DNA from: an uncultured Clostridia bacterium
GTDB taxonomy: Bacteria > Bacillota > Clostridia > Christensenellales > Borkfalkiaceae
Direction: 5' to 3'
Length of the DNA: 64,000 nucleotides
NCBI GenBank assembly: GCA_949290575.1
Contig: CASESJ010000005.1
Location: forward strand, 62,001-126,000
In this document: in pieces, positions 34,574 through 43,486 of the stretch
Numbering within the stretch: position 1 is the stretch's first letter
Layout of the letters: each line of letters begins with the position of its first letter
Position numbers and translations under genes: made by a program
The notes under the pieces: model-generated
The model's database searches: none
Told to the model about the DNA's origin: nothing
The model's input: the letters and a program-made list of their open reading frames with translations, nothing else

Positions 34574-35634
34574 AGTTCGTCCCCCCTGCCCGCCAGAGCT
34601 TTGAGCCCGGCAGAGATTATGCGCGTCTGCTGTTCGTGCGTAAGCTTGTCGTCCGACATGACCGCGCGGATGAATTCGCCGCGAATGGACTTTTCAGCCG
34701 CGAGCGAGGCGGCGTCAATCGAACGCACGGTGTTGTCCTTTACGGATACGAAATAACAGCGGGGCGCAAGCTCTTTTTCTATGTCTGCGGCGAGCCCGTC
34801 ATTATCGAAGCCGACCTCGCCGACGAGGTTGAGCCTGAGCATGTCCTTCGCGCCGACTTTTACGGCTCTGCGCGCCTCGGCGACGGCTGCCGTCCAGTCG
34901 GAAATGCCCGTCATATCCAGCGTCTGCTCGCAGATTGTGCGCGAGGCGAAGGGCACGAAGCGCGCGCTTACGCCCCCTTCGATTTCCAAAAGGACAAAGC
35001 CCTTTTCGCCCGTCTCGTCAAAGCCGCGCCCCTCGAGGCAGCCGCTGTATGCGTACTGTCCGCGCCCGTCGATTTTGCCCTGTCTGAAGGAATGTATGTG
35101 CCCGAGCGCGAGGTAGTCGATATGCTTGTCCCTTAAAGACTGAATACAGATTTTGCCCGCTCCCTCGGAGGTGTCAGTCTGCCCGTGCAGCATGACGATG
35201 TTTATCTTTTTTTCGTCCAGCCTAAGTGTGGAATAGAGCGAGCGGCAGTTGCCGCGGTCGAGTTCCGCGCCGCATATATGCACGTCGCCGTAATCGTAGC
35301 CCGTCCACGCAGACGAAAAGGTCTTTAAATTTTCGGGCTCTTCGGTATAGCTCTCGCTGCCGTCGTGATTGCCCCTAAGATATAAAAAGTCTATCTGCGG
35401 ATAGCCCTTTATTATGCTGTAAAAATATTCCTTGTCCCTCTTCAAAGGGCGGTCGCTGTCGAAGACGTCGCCCGACATAAGAATGGCTCTTACGCCGTTA
35501 TCCGCGGCATATTGTGCCAGCTTTCCGAAAGTTACGCGCACTTCGCGCTTTCTTTCGTCGCTCTTGTCCGCGGGAAGGCGCGCCTCCATTTTAGAGCCGA
35601 GATGTATATCGGCGCAATGAATGAGTTTAACCAA
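34570..35634 (-). CDS. YhaO/SbcD-like metallophosphoesterase nuclease
   Basis: The start is the TTG seven bases after GGGGAG, giving 354 residues beginning MVKLIHCADIHLGSKMEARL. The metal-binding motifs are complete: DIHLG, GDVFD, RGNHDGS, LHGQ and GHIH. SbcD/Mre11-type nucleases pair with SMC-like ATPases, and the overlapping downstream gene is such an ATPase. A longer frame upstream has no binding site and runs into the preceding gene. Confidence 0.93.
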   Translation of the reverse strand: MVKLIHCADIHLGSKMEARLPADKSDERKREVRVTFGKLAQYAADNGVRAILMSGDVFDSDRPLKRDKEYFYSIIKGYPQIDFLYLRGNHDGSESYTEEPENLKTFSSAWTGYDYGDVHICGAELDRGNCRSLYSTLRLDEKKINIVMLHGQTDTSEGAGKICIQSLRDKHIDYLALGHIHSFRQGKIDGRGQYAYSGCLEGRGFDETGEKGFVLLEIEGGVSARFVPFASRTICEQTLDMTGISDWTAAVAEARRAVKVGAKDMLRLNLVGEVGFDNDGLAADIEKELAPRCYFVSVKDNTVRSIDAASLAAEKSIRGEFIRAVMSDDKLTHEQQTRIISAGLKALAGRGDEL

Positions 35635-35651
35635 AACTATACTCCCCAAAA

Positions 35652-36281
35652 TTATTCGCACTCCGCTATGGCGGTGCTGACCTCGAACAGAGCCGAGGGA
35701 TTTGCCTTGAAAAATTCTATTCTCTCCTGCCCTCCGCCGCCCGGCGAAAAGTCGAAGGAAACGAAACATTCTCCCCCGACCGAGGCAACGCCCGAGAGCA
35801 CTATGCGCGAGGTGAACGCAAGCTCGCTTACATCCTCGCCCGACACCTCGGACGAACAGGTGAAAGCTACGTCTTTCCCGCCGTCCTCGTCCGCAACGTA
35901 AGCCGAAGCGACCTGCGCGCTGCCTTCAGAGATGACTTGGCGCGCGACGAGGTCGTCGCGCATAACCATGCCGAAGGCATACCTTATGCTCACTTTCAGA
36001 CACACGTCGCCGTCAGCGTTTGCCGCACCGCTCGCCGCGACTTTGTCAATATCGATAAGGCAGTTGACTTTGAGCGGCGAAATGCCGTTTATGTTGCCCG
36101 ACGGCGCAATCAGACTGACCGACAGCATATCCTGCGCGTCCAGAACGCCGTCCGCCGACAGCCGGGAATAAAACTGAGCGGATATGGCGTCCTCGGAGAT
36201 GACGTAAGCCGACACTCCGACCGCGCACACGCACATTGCGCCCGCCGCGCACAGCGCGGCTATCTTTGCCCTGACGCCCAT
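35652..36281 (-). CDS. secreted or membrane-anchored protein of unknown function
   Basis: The start is the ATG after AAAGGAGGG, giving 209 residues. The N-terminus MGVRAKIAALCAAGAMCVCA is a signal peptide or anchor. The exported part is rich in Ala, Asp, Ser and Val (LIAPSGNINGISPLKVNCLI, then VASAYVADEDGGKDVAFTCS) and looks beta-rich. I know no family. It is the first gene of the operon with the YhaO/YhaN pair, 17 bases upstream of it, but a functional link is not evident. Confidence 0.8.
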   Translation of the reverse strand: MGVRAKIAALCAAGAMCVCAVGVSAYVISEDAISAQFYSRLSADGVLDAQDMLSVSLIAPSGNINGISPLKVNCLIDIDKVAASGAANADGDVCLKVSIRYAFGMVMRDDLVARQVISEGSAQVASAYVADEDGGKDVAFTCSSEVSGEDVSELAFTSRIVLSGVASVGGECFVSFDFSPGGGGQERIEFFKANPSALFEVSTAIAECE

Positions 36282-36324
36282 ATTCCCTCCTTTACCGCAC
36301 GGCGTATGCAACCGTAACGCTCAC

Positions 36325-36353
36325 ATTATACCACGCCTTAATTATTTTTGCAA
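36325..36353 (-). promoter_or_regulatory. promoter of the secreted-protein/YhaO/YhaN operon
   Basis: Minus strand: TTGCAA, 17 bases, TATAAT. Confidence 0.7.
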
Positions 36354-36378
36354 CGGCGGAGAGACAATCTCTGTCAGA

Positions 36379-36411
36379 CCGCCCGCGGGCTTTTTCAAAG
36401 CCCGCGGGCGG
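36379..36411. repeat. 15-bp inverted repeat between divergent promoters
   Basis: CCGCCCGCGGGCTTT and its complement flank TTC. It has terminator shape but no T-run after the stem on either strand. It may insulate the two promoters. Confidence 0.5.
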
Positions 36412-36429
36412 CAAAAATCAGTAAAAAAA

Positions 36430-36504
36430 GCTGTGTCCGACAGTTTGCGCACAAATGTTTAAAACTGTCCGCTCTGCGTTATAAAATAAGCGTACGGACA
36501 CAGC
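36430..36504 (+). promoter_or_regulatory. nested inverted repeats at the clpB promoter
   Basis: The outer arms GCTGTGTCCG and CGGACACAGC are 10 bp and perfect. The inner arms GACAGTTT and AAACTGTC lie 15 bases apart. A candidate -10 box TATAAA (36480-36485) lies between the inner and outer right arms. Neither CIRCE nor a CtsR box matches. Confidence 0.5.
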
Positions 36505-36565
36505 CGCAAAAATTCAGGCGGCAAAAAAGTTCCGCGCAGAGACGTGCGCGGCAAGGAGGTAAAAG

Positions 36566-39148
36566 ATGAACGGCAATCGTTATACGCAGAGCAGCATACA
36601 GGTGCTGACCGACAGCGAAAGACTTGCAGACAACTACGGCAATTCCGAGCTTGCGCCCGTGCACATTCTGTATTGCCTGTTGAATAAAGACGGACTTATA
36701 GCGCGCATACTCACGCGCTCGGGGACGGACGCAGAAGGACTTTTAAATGCGACAAAGGAGCAGATAGAGCGTCTGCCCAAGGTTTCGGGCGCGGGCAGAG
36801 GCAATGTTTACGCCTCCTCATCGACGGGCGCGCTGCTCTCCAACGCAGAAAAAACTGCCGAGGGAATGAAGGATGAATATGTTTCTGTGGAACACCTCTT
36901 CCTCGCATTCTTCGACAGCGACGACCAGACCGTAAAGAGACTTTTCAGGACGTTCGGCGTAACCAGAGAAGCCTTTTTGCAGGGACTTAAGAAGGTGCGC
37001 GGCAACTCGGTGGTGACAAACGACAACCCCGAAGCCACCTACGAGGCTCTTGAAAAATACGGCACAGACCTGACAGCGAGGGCGAGAAAGCACAAACTCG
37101 AGCCCGTCATAGGCAGGGACGAAGAGATACGCAACGTAATAAGAATACTCTCGAGAAAGACCAAGAACAACCCCGTTCTGATAGGCGAACCGGGCGTGGG
37201 CAAGACGGCGATAGCCGAGGGGCTTGCTGAGAGAATTGTAAAGGGCGACGTGCCCGAGGGGCTCAAAGGAAAGACGCTGTTCGCGCTCGATATGGGCGCG
37301 CTCGTGGCGGGCGCGAAGTACCGCGGAGAATTCGAAGAGAGGCTCAAAGCCGTGCTCGAAGAGGTCTCGCGCTCGGAGGGCGGCATACTGCTCTTTATCG
37401 ACGAACTGCACACCGTCGTCGGCGCGGGCAAGAGCGATGGCGCAATGGACGCAGGCAACCTTTTAAAGCCGCTGCTTGCGCGCGGCGAGCTGCACTGCAT
37501 AGGCGCGACCACGCTCGACGAGTACAGAAAATATATTGAAAAGGACGCCGCGCTCGCAAGGCGTTTTCAGCCCGTAATGGTCAACGAACCTACGGTTGAG
37601 GACACCATATCCATACTGAGGGGGCTCAAAGAGAGGTTTGAAATTTTCCACGGCGTGCGCATACACGACGCCGCGCTCGTGGCTGCGGCGACGCTTTCGA
37701 ACAGGTATATAACCGACCGTTTCCTGCCCGACAAGGCGATAGACCTCGTCGACGAGGCGGCTGCCATGATAAGGACGGAGATTGACAGCATGCCCTCCGA
37801 AATGGACGCGCTCAACCGCAGGATACTCCAGCTCGAAGTCGAGGAAAAGGCACTTTCCAAAGAGAAGGATAACCTGTCGGCGGCGAGGCTGGAGACGCTG
37901 AGAAAGCAGCTTGCGGACGAGAAGTCGGAGTTTTCCGCGATGAAAGCTAAATGGGACGACGAAAAGCAGTCCATCCGCGAGGAAAAGGAGCTCAAGGAAA
38001 AGATTGACGCCATGCGCGCGGAGATTGACCTCGCCACCAACAGCGGCGACTTCGAAAAGGCAGCGCGACTGCGCTACGGCGAACTTCCTCCGCTCGAAAA
38101 AAAGCTCGAGGAGGCAAAGGCGCATAACGCCGGAAGAAAGAGCGAGCTGTTGCAGGACGAAGTGACCGAAGAACAGATCAACGAGATTGTTTCGCGCTGG
38201 ACGGGCATACCCGTCACCCGACTGAAAGAGGGCGAAAGGCAGAAAATTCTGCACCTTTCGGACGATCTGCACAGGCGCGTGGTCGGACAGGACGAGGCTG
38301 TCACCAAGGTTTCGGAGGCGATACTGCGCTCGCGCGCGGGCATTTCCGACCCCGCGAGACCTATCGGCAGCTTCCTCTTCCTCGGTCCTACGGGCGTGGG
38401 CAAGACGGAGCTTGCAAAGGCTCTTGCAGAGAACCTCTTCGACGACGAGAGAAATATCGTGCGAATTGACATGTCGGAGTATATGGAAAAGTTCTCCGTC
38501 TCCCGACTTGTCGGCGCGCCTCCCGGATACGTCGGCTACGAGGAGGGCGGCACTCTCACCGAGGCGGTAAGAAGAAAACCCTACTCCATCGTGCTCTTCG
38601 ACGAGATAGAAAAGGCTCATCCCGACGTGTTCAATATACTCTTACAGATACTCGACGACGGCAGAATTACCGACTCGCAGGGCAGAACGGTAGACTTTAA
38701 AAATACCATAATCATTCTGACCTCCAACCTCGGCTCGCAGATTATCACCGAGGGAATAGTCGGCGGAGAAATCTCCGACGAGGCGAGAAGACAGGTTAAC
38801 GGCATATTAAAGCAGTCCTTCCGTCCCGAATTCCTCAACAGGCTGGACGAGATTATCATGTTCAAGCCGCTCACGAGGGAAAATATCGGCGGCATAGTCG
38901 ACATCCTCTTAAAGAAGCTCAACGCCCGCCTCGAAGGCGAGAACATTTCGCTCTCCGTGGACAGAGAGGCAAAGGACTTCATAATAGAGAACGGCTACGA
39001 CAACATCTTCGGCGCGCGCCCCTTAAAGAGATTTATTCAGTCGCGCGTGGAGACCCCCATCGCCCGCTATATCATAGAGAAGAACCCTCAGCCGGGAACA
39101 AAGCTGACGCTCACCGTAAAGGACGGCGCGCTCTGCCTCTCGGAATGA
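36566..39148 (+). CDS. clpB: ATP-dependent disaggregase ClpB
   Basis: This 860-residue Hsp100 chaperone resolves protein aggregates with DnaK. It has the N-terminal Clp domain (residues 1-145), NBD1 with Walker [10 protein letters not shown] and Walker [10 protein letters not shown], a long M-domain coiled coil at about 400-530, and NBD2 with GPTGVGKTE and [13 protein letters not shown]. The long M domain separates ClpB from ClpA and ClpC-type proteins. The ribosome binding site is AAGGAGG. It is monocistronic and ends at a palindromic terminator. Confidence 0.97.
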   Translation: MNGNRYTQSSIQVLTDSERLADNYGNSELAPVHILYCLLNKDGLIARILTRSGTDAEGLLNATKEQIERLPKVSGAGRGNVYASSSTGALLSNAEKTAEGMKDEYVSVEHLFLAFFDSDDQTVKRLFRTFGVTREAFLQGLKKVRGNSVVTNDNPEATYEALEKYGTDLTARARKHKLEPVIGRDEEIRNVIRILSRKTKNNPVLIGEPGVGKTAIAEGLAERIVKGDVPEGLKGKTLFALDMGALVAGAKYRGEFEERLKAVLEEVSRSEGGILLFIDELHTVVGAGKSDGAMDAGNLLKPLLARGELHCIGATTLDEYRKYIEKDAALARRFQPVMVNEPTVEDTISILRGLKERFEIFHGVRIHDAALVAAATLSNRYITDRFLPDKAIDLVDEAAAMIRTEIDSMPSEMDALNRRILQLEVEEKALSKEKDNLSAARLETLRKQLADEKSEFSAMKAKWDDEKQSIREEKELKEKIDAMRAEIDLATNSGDFEKAARLRYGELPPLEKKLEEAKAHNAGRKSELLQDEVTEEQINEIVSRWTGIPVTRLKEGERQKILHLSDDLHRRVVGQDEAVTKVSEAILRSRAGISDPARPIGSFLFLGPTGVGKTELAKALAENLFDDERNIVRIDMSEYMEKFSVSRLVGAPPGYVGYEEGGTLTEAVRRKPYSIVLFDEIEKAHPDVFNILLQILDDGRITDSQGRTVDFKNTIIILTSNLGSQIITEGIVGGEISDEARRQVNGILKQSFRPEFLNRLDEIIMFKPLTRENIGGIVDILLKKLNARLEGENISLSVDREAKDFIIENGYDNIFGARPLKRFIQSRVETPIARYIIEKNPQPGTKLTLTVKDGALCLSE

Positions 39149-39159
39149 CAGAATATTCA

Positions 39160-39187
39160 AAAGCCCGCGGCATATGCCGCGGGCTTT
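39160..39187 (+). terminator. terminator of clpB
   Basis: A 13-bp palindromic stem AAAGCCCGCGGCA / TGCCGCGGGCTTT with a two-base loop, followed by AAAATAT. It is symmetrical, but no strong T-run lies beyond the stem. Confidence 0.7.
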
Positions 39188-39351
39188 AAAATATATTACT
39201 CATTATAAAAGGGCAGCAAATTTTTCGCTATCCTTTATTTTTTGATTGCTCAAAGACACAAATCTCTTTACAGAACATAATTTACTTACGTTTTATAATT
39301 TTCCAGTCATCTGAACCCTTTTAATTTAAAACTGATTTCTGACATATCGCA

Positions 39352-39729
39352 CTATTGTTTATAAAACTTGTAAATACCCATCGGACCGCTCCTAAATGTA
39401 CTCCCGTCTTCCGAAAGTATAAAATAATACTTACTGTTCCAAGGATGGTCGTGAAAATGATAATATTTTTCGTCATTCACTTCTTTTACATAATAAATCG
39501 TGCTGCTTACTTTATAAGACGTTCCGGGTCTTAAAGGATATCCTGCAGACGAAGAATAAAAACCATTGCCCTCATAAGTATAAGTTCCGTTATCAAAATC
39601 TACGGTAAGTGTTGCATATAAACCATCTTCGCCCTGATAAACATAAGTTGCCTTATTTCCGCATCCGCTAAAACAAAACATAATTGCAAGCAAAAGCACC
39701 ACAAAAATGACACTTGAAAATTTTTTCAA
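39352..39729 (-). CDS. small lipoprotein of an AT-rich islet
   Basis: This 125-residue protein has a signal peptide and a lipobox FSGC, then a mature domain rich in Tyr and Gly (YVYQGEDGLYATLTVDFDNG, then TYTYEGNGFYSSS). It looks like a beta-rich cell-surface lipoprotein. No family is recognised. Its codons are more AT-rich than those of its neighbours, which together with the adjacent Xre regulator suggests a small acquired module. An operator lies inside its promoter spacer. Confidence 0.8.
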   Translation of the reverse strand: MKKFSSVIFVVLLLAIMFCFSGCGNKATYVYQGEDGLYATLTVDFDNGTYTYEGNGFYSSSAGYPLRPGTSYKVSSTIYYVKEVNDEKYYHFHDHPWNSKYYFILSEDGSTFRSGPMGIYKFYKQ

Positions 39730-39760
39730 TGCATATTCCCCCTCTGTTTTTTACAATATA

Positions 39761-39790
39761 ATTATAAACTAACTAATAGTTAGTTGTCAA
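39761..39790 (-). promoter_or_regulatory. promoter of the lipoprotein gene
   Basis: Minus strand: TTGACA, 18 bases, TATAAT. The 19-bp operator fills the spacer. Confidence 0.75.
39767..39785. promoter_or_regulatory. operator 1 of the Xre/lipoprotein pair
   Basis: A near-perfect palindrome AACTAACTAATAGTTAGTT. Its core CTAACTAATAGTTA is repeated in inverted form at operator 2. Confidence 0.65.
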
Positions 39791-39799
39791 GGAATTGCA

Positions 39800-39814
39800 C
39801 TAACTATTAGTTAC
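39800..39814. promoter_or_regulatory. operator 2 of the Xre/lipoprotein pair
   Basis: CTAACTATTAGTTAC is the reverse complement of operator 1 except at one end base. It sits directly upstream of the Xre start codon, overlapping the -10-like TACAAT (39812-39817). Confidence 0.65.
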
Positions 39815-39823
39815 AATATTTGT

Positions 39824-40030
39824 ATGGAAAATGAAATTATCAAGCAGAGATTGAGCGAAGAATTAAAAAATAGCGGATTAACCACTATAGAAATCGCAAA
39901 GCGTATCGGCGTTTCCCCCGAAATGATTACGCAATATCGCACCACAAAGAAATTGCCGAAACTTGATACTTTTGCAAGACTTTGCAAAGAGCTTGATTTG
40001 GACGCAAATTATATTTTAGGGAACAAATAA
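39824..40030 (+). CDS. Xre-family helix-turn-helix regulator
   Basis: This 68-residue protein consists of one HTH domain (LTTIEIAKRIGVSPEMITQY, then KLPKLDTFARLCKELDLDAN). It probably binds the two matching dyads in the divergent intergenic region and controls itself and the lipoprotein. No ribosome binding site precedes the ATG, and TACAAT ends six bases before it, so the transcript is likely leaderless. Composition is AT-rich. Confidence 0.9.
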   Translation: MENEIIKQRLSEELKNSGLTTIEIAKRIGVSPEMITQYRTTKKLPKLDTFARLCKELDLDANYILGNK

Positions 40031-40033
40031 AAG

Positions 40034-40070
40034 AGAGCCCGACTTATTATAAGTCGGGCTCTTTAAGTTT
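40034..40070 (+). terminator. terminator of the Xre gene
   Basis: A 13-bp stem AGAGCCCGACTTA / TAAGTCGGGCTCT around TTA, followed by TTAAGTTTTT. Confidence 0.9.
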
Positions 40071-40120
40071 TTAATATAAATTCCTATGCGGCACGCCCTT
40101 CGCAGGCTTTTCAATTTACA

Positions 40121-40154
40121 GCGTGCGCGCAAGGCTCTTGCCTTGCGCGCACGC
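40121..40154. repeat. 15-bp inverted repeat
   Basis: GCGTGCGCGCAAGGC / GCCTTGCGCGCACGC around TCTT, between two terminators. No T-run follows. Confidence 0.55.
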
Positions 40155-40171
40155 CTTGAACTCAATATATG

Positions 40172-40200
40172 AAAAGACGCCGCGTCGCGGCGTCTTTTTT
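40172..40200 (-). terminator. terminator of the permease gene
   Basis: A palindromic AAAAGACGCCGCG / CGCGGCGTCTTTT-type stem abutting the permease stop codon, with T-rich sequence on both strands. Confidence 0.8.
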
Positions 40201-41342
40201 CAGATGAGACCGATTAAAAGCTGCGTGCCCATCAGCACGAACAGGAAGGAAAAATTGATTGCGCTGAACAGGGCTATGTATCTGCCGAAGTGACCGTCGC
40301 CTAAGGACCTGTACTGATTTAAAGTTATCAGGCTTGCGAGCGAGGCAATGGGCGTACCCAGACCGCCGATATTTACGGCGACGAGCAGATTTGCATAGTC
40401 GCCCGTGAACTTGGAGAGGAGCACGGACGAGGGCACGTTGCTTATGCACTGACAGCAGGCGACGCCCATTAAAAGGGGCGAAGCCGCAACGGCTGCAGAG
40501 AGCAGCTGCTGCACTGCGGGAATTCTTGCCATGTTTCCCGAGAACACGAAGAACGCGCAGAAAGTTAAAAGCAGCGCGTAGTCTACCTTGAGTACGGCGT
40601 GCCAGTCGAGCGCGAGCACGGCGATAAACACCGCGAGCACGCCCCAGTAATAGGGGAAGAGTCTGAACACCGTGCATATCGAGAGCACGAACAGCAGCGA
40701 ATAGACTATTGTGCGCCAGATGCAGGGCGTTGCCGCTGCGGGCACTACGAGGGTGAGCTCTTCCCTCTTTACGAACATGCAGGTGGCGAGTATCATTACG
40801 AGCGCGACGGCAAAGGGAATTGCCATAATCGCGAAGAACTCGCCCGTGGGGATATTGTAATATGAATAGAGATATAAGTTCTGGGGATTGCCGAAAGGCG
40901 TGAGCATGCCGCCGAGGTTGGCGGCGACGTTCTGCATGACGAAGGTGAACGCCATATGTTTTTCCTTGCCGCAGCTCTTTAAAACGAAGTAGCCGAGGGG
41001 CAGGAAAGTGATGAGAGCCATGTCGTTGGCGAGTATCATGGACGCGACGTAAGTTATCATTACGAGCGCGAGCACGGCGTTGCGCGTGTTGCCCATGTGC
41101 TTGACTATGGCGCAGGCTATGTACTCGAAGACGTGAATGTCGCGGAAGGCGCACACAACGAGCAGAGTGCTGAAGAGGCAGCCCACGGTGCGCCAGTCGA
41201 AGTAGTCGGCATACGCCTCGTCGAAGGGTACGAAGATGCAGGTGATTGCCGCCGCGAGAATGGCTATCCACAGCACCATATTCTTCAATATGAACTTTTT
41301 GAAATCCGTCGCCGCAATCGGGCGCGCCGCAACCTTGTACAT
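40200..41342 (-). CDS. ArsB/NhaD-type (SLC13-like) ion permease
   Basis: This protein has about 380 residues from MYKVAARPIAATDFKKFILK with ten or more membrane helices. ANDMALITFLPLGYF and QNVAANLGGMLTPFGNPQNL are the paired motifs of the ArsB/NhaD/citrate transporter superfamily. NVPSSVLLSKFTGDYANLLV and NIGGLGTPIASLASLITLNQ repeat them in the second half. Substrate cannot be told (Na+/H+, arsenite or a carboxylate). No ars or citrate genes are near. Further in-frame starts exist upstream (a GTG and a TTG), none with a clear binding site. Confidence 0.88.
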   Translation of the reverse strand: MYKVAARPIAATDFKKFILKNMVLWIAILAAAITCIFVPFDEAYADYFDWRTVGCLFSTLLVVCAFRDIHVFEYIACAIVKHMGNTRNAVLALVMITYVASMILANDMALITFLPLGYFVLKSCGKEKHMAFTFVMQNVAANLGGMLTPFGNPQNLYLYSYYNIPTGEFFAIMAIPFAVALVMILATCMFVKREELTLVVPAAATPCIWRTIVYSLLFVLSICTVFRLFPYYWGVLAVFIAVLALDWHAVLKVDYALLLTFCAFFVFSGNMARIPAVQQLLSAAVAASPLLMGVACCQCISNVPSSVLLSKFTGDYANLLVAVNIGGLGTPIASLASLITLNQYRSLGDGHFGRYIALFSAINFSFLFVLMGTQLLIGLI

Positions 41343-41476
41343 AGCCACTATTCTATGCCCGAAATTTACAAAAAGCAAGCGAATGAAACAACTTTTTTGC
41401 GCGCGGTCGGCTTTTTTTGCTTTTTTCTCTATTTGGGCAGAATTTTCATATTTTTACGGCAATATCCGCCGACCTA

Positions 41477-41504
41477 TTGCCATATATAAAAGTTATGATA
41501 TAAT
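41477..41504 (+). promoter_or_regulatory. promoter of the ArAE-HAD gene
   Basis: TTGCCA, 16 bases, TATAAT. A repeated GCGCCCGCGGGCG block lies in the 5' UTR at 41518-41552. Confidence 0.65.
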
Positions 41505-41571
41505 ATTTTTATAACTTGCGCCCGCGGGCGGCAACCTGCGCCCGCGGGCGCGCAAAAGACGGGGGGAAAAT

Positions 41572-43026
41572 ATGAAAATAGGCAAAAGAACGATAAAGAC
41601 ATTTATCGCCGTGCTCATCACTCTGAGCATATACCTCATACTCTATGCCGTAAACTTTGCCTGCGGCATATTTGAAACGCCGGGCGAACTCTCCGCCCGT
41701 GAAGATCTGTGGTACGCGCCCACAAACTTCTATACTCCCTTCTTCGCGGGCATAGCCGCGGTCTACGCAATGCAGCGCGACATAGCCTCCTCCCGCCAGC
41801 AGGCAAGAATTCGCTCGGTGGGCACGATAGTCGGGGGATATTACGGCTTTATAATAGTTCAGATTATAGAATGGATTTTCCTCGACGCCGCAAAGATGAC
41901 GGCTGGCAGTCTGGCTTACGACGTAATTCTGTATACTGCAGTATCGGTCGGAATTATCTTCCTTATCGTCCTCACCGTAAAGCTTAAAGTCACCGCCGCA
42001 ACCTTCGTCTCCTGCCTTACCTACCTGTCGGTCACCGTGTCCATAAGAAACGGCGGAATGCCGCCATTCCTCTTTGCCACAAACCGCATACTCTCCACCG
42101 TGATAGGCGTGCTCGTCGCGCTGTTCGTCAATACCTTCCCCCACTATTTTATAAAAAACAGAAACATTCTTTTCATATCCTCCCTCGACAACGCAATGCT
42201 CAACGCCAAGCACGAGCTGTCTCCCTTTATGGAATACAAGCTCAACGCGCTGACGGGCGAGAGGTGCAACTTCACATTTATGACGACGCGAGCTCTGACT
42301 TCGCTGCGCAACATCTTCCGCAATGTAAAACTGCAGAAACCCATTATAGTAATGACGGGTTGCGCCGTCTATAACCCCGTGGAAGAGAGCTACAGTTCGG
42401 TGGTCTATATAGACCGCTCGCTGAGGGCTCAGCCCGAAGAGCTGTTCGCGCGCTACGGCGTCAACGTCTTTTCCTATCTGATAAGCGAGAACACGCTGCA
42501 CTGCTACTACGACAGCGTAGAGAGCGCGGGAGCGGCGGAATACTATTCGAGGCGCAGAAAGTCCTCTTCCTACACCTTTGTAAGAGCCAAAGTACCGAAG
42601 GATATGGACATTGCACAGTACGTAATAATCGAAAGGGACGAGGTCGTGAGCGCCATTATATCCGACTTTTCAGAACTGGACTGCGCGGGCGAATTCAATG
42701 TGATAAGCTATCCCTTCCAGGGTATGGCAGGCTACAGCTTTTTAAAGATTAACTATAAAGAGGCACTAAAGGAAAACGCGCTCGGCGCGCTCGGCTGCGG
42801 CGACTACGACTGCCTCATCTGCTTCGGTTCGGGCAGAACGGACGTGGGCGCAATGAAAAAGGCGGACTTCTCGTTCTGCCTCGCCAATGCCCCCGACTAT
42901 GTCAAGGAGGCGGCGGACTACGTCATCCCCTCCGACGAGCCCGACGAGATAGGCAAGCTGATTGCAAAAATCTTCCACACGAAGAACTACCGCAAATTCT
43001 TATCCTCGCTGAAAAATCAGGAGTGA
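41572..43026 (+). CDS. aromatic-acid-exporter-like membrane domain fused to a degenerate HAD domain
   Basis: This is a 484-residue protein. Residues 1-192 contain four to six membrane helices and resemble ArAE/FUSC-type exporters (FFAGIAAVYAMQRDIASSRQ, then RSVGTIVGGYYGFIIVQIIE). From about residue 198 a Cof-type HAD fold begins. Motif I reads LFISSLDNAML, with Ser-204 in place of the nucleophilic Asp but Asp-206 kept. Motif II keeps Thr (FMTTR, 236-240). Motif III/IV reads GSGRTD (419-424) instead of GDGxND. The HAD part is therefore probably inactive and may sense a ligand. No partner gene is evident. Confidence 0.82.
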   Translation: MKIGKRTIKTFIAVLITLSIYLILYAVNFACGIFETPGELSAREDLWYAPTNFYTPFFAGIAAVYAMQRDIASSRQQARIRSVGTIVGGYYGFIIVQIIEWIFLDAAKMTAGSLAYDVILYTAVSVGIIFLIVLTVKLKVTAATFVSCLTYLSVTVSIRNGGMPPFLFATNRILSTVIGVLVALFVNTFPHYFIKNRNILFISSLDNAMLNAKHELSPFMEYKLNALTGERCNFTFMTTRALTSLRNIFRNVKLQKPIIVMTGCAVYNPVEESYSSVVYIDRSLRAQPEELFARYGVNVFSYLISENTLHCYYDSVESAGAAEYYSRRRKSSSYTFVRAKVPKDMDIAQYVIIERDEVVSAIISDFSELDCAGEFNVISYPFQGMAGYSFLKINYKEALKENALGALGCGDYDCLICFGSGRTDVGAMKKADFSFCLANAPDYVKEAADYVIPSDEPDEIGKLIAKIFHTKNYRKFLSSLKNQE

Positions 43027-43060
43027 CCAAAAAACCTGCGTGCGGCTATGCCGCCCGCTG

Positions 43061-43104
43061 AGCCCGTGCCGCCGCGCGTTGCGCGGCGGCACGGGCTCTT
43101 TCTT
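43061..43104 (+). terminator. terminator of the ArAE-HAD gene
   Basis: A 17-bp stem AGCCCGTGCCGCCGCGC and its complement around GTT, followed by CTTTCTT. Confidence 0.85.
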
Positions 43105-43181
43105 GCGCGACGGGCTCTTTCTCTGCGCGGCGAGCTCTTTCTCTGCGCGACGAGCTCTTTCTCTGTGCGGCGGCACGGGCT
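43092..43181 (+). repeat. 20-bp tandem repeat grown from the terminator arm
   Basis: Four successive units of CGGGCTCTTTCTCTGCGCGG type (one of 19 bases, three of 20) follow the hairpin. The block ends with another copy of its right arm (GTGCGGCGGCACGGGCT). Confidence 0.8.
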
Positions 43182-43374
43182 ATAATTTTTTTGAAAAATG
43201 CACAATTTTTCAGCACTTTTTTAGCACTCGTTAGATTAAGCTGTTAAGGCTGTACAGACTTAAAGCTGTAAAGACGGGTTTTTGCGCACAAATACGCGCT
43301 CGTCCCGAATTAATTCTGCCCATCGTGCGCGTAATTTTTCCGCGCACAAAAATAAATGCATAATATGCAACCGT

Positions 43375-43414
43375 AAAGAGTGCGGCGGCGCAGATTGCGC
43401 CGCCGCACTCTTTT
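43375..43414. terminator. bidirectional terminator-like hairpin
   Basis: An 18-bp stem AAAGAGTGCGGCGGCGCA and its complement around GAT, ending in T on the plus strand. The 43.18-43.37 kb stretch before it is AT-rich and holds no ORF, so a short RNA or read-through transcript would end here. Confidence 0.65.
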
Positions 43415-43446
43415 ACAACTCAGCAAAACATATAAAAACAACAATC

Positions 43447-43466
43447 GCCGCGCCCGAGGGCGCGGC
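43447..43466 (-). terminator. terminator of the SDR gene
   Basis: An 8-9-bp stem GCCGCGCCC / GGGCGCGGC. On the minus strand it is followed by GATTGTTGTTTTT. Confidence 0.7.
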
Positions 43467-43486
43467 TTCTTTAAATGTGGGTTTAA

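Noticed and set aside
36379-36411. Intrinsic terminator upstream of clpB
   Set aside because: A strong stem but no T-run on either side, and no gene ends into it.
43092-43181. CRISPR-like array
   Set aside because: Units are contiguous ~20-bp tandem repeats without spacers and derive from a terminator arm.
43221-43229. TTAGCACTC, half of a CIRCE operator
   Set aside because: The matching GAGTGCTAA is not found nine bases later, and no chaperone gene follows.
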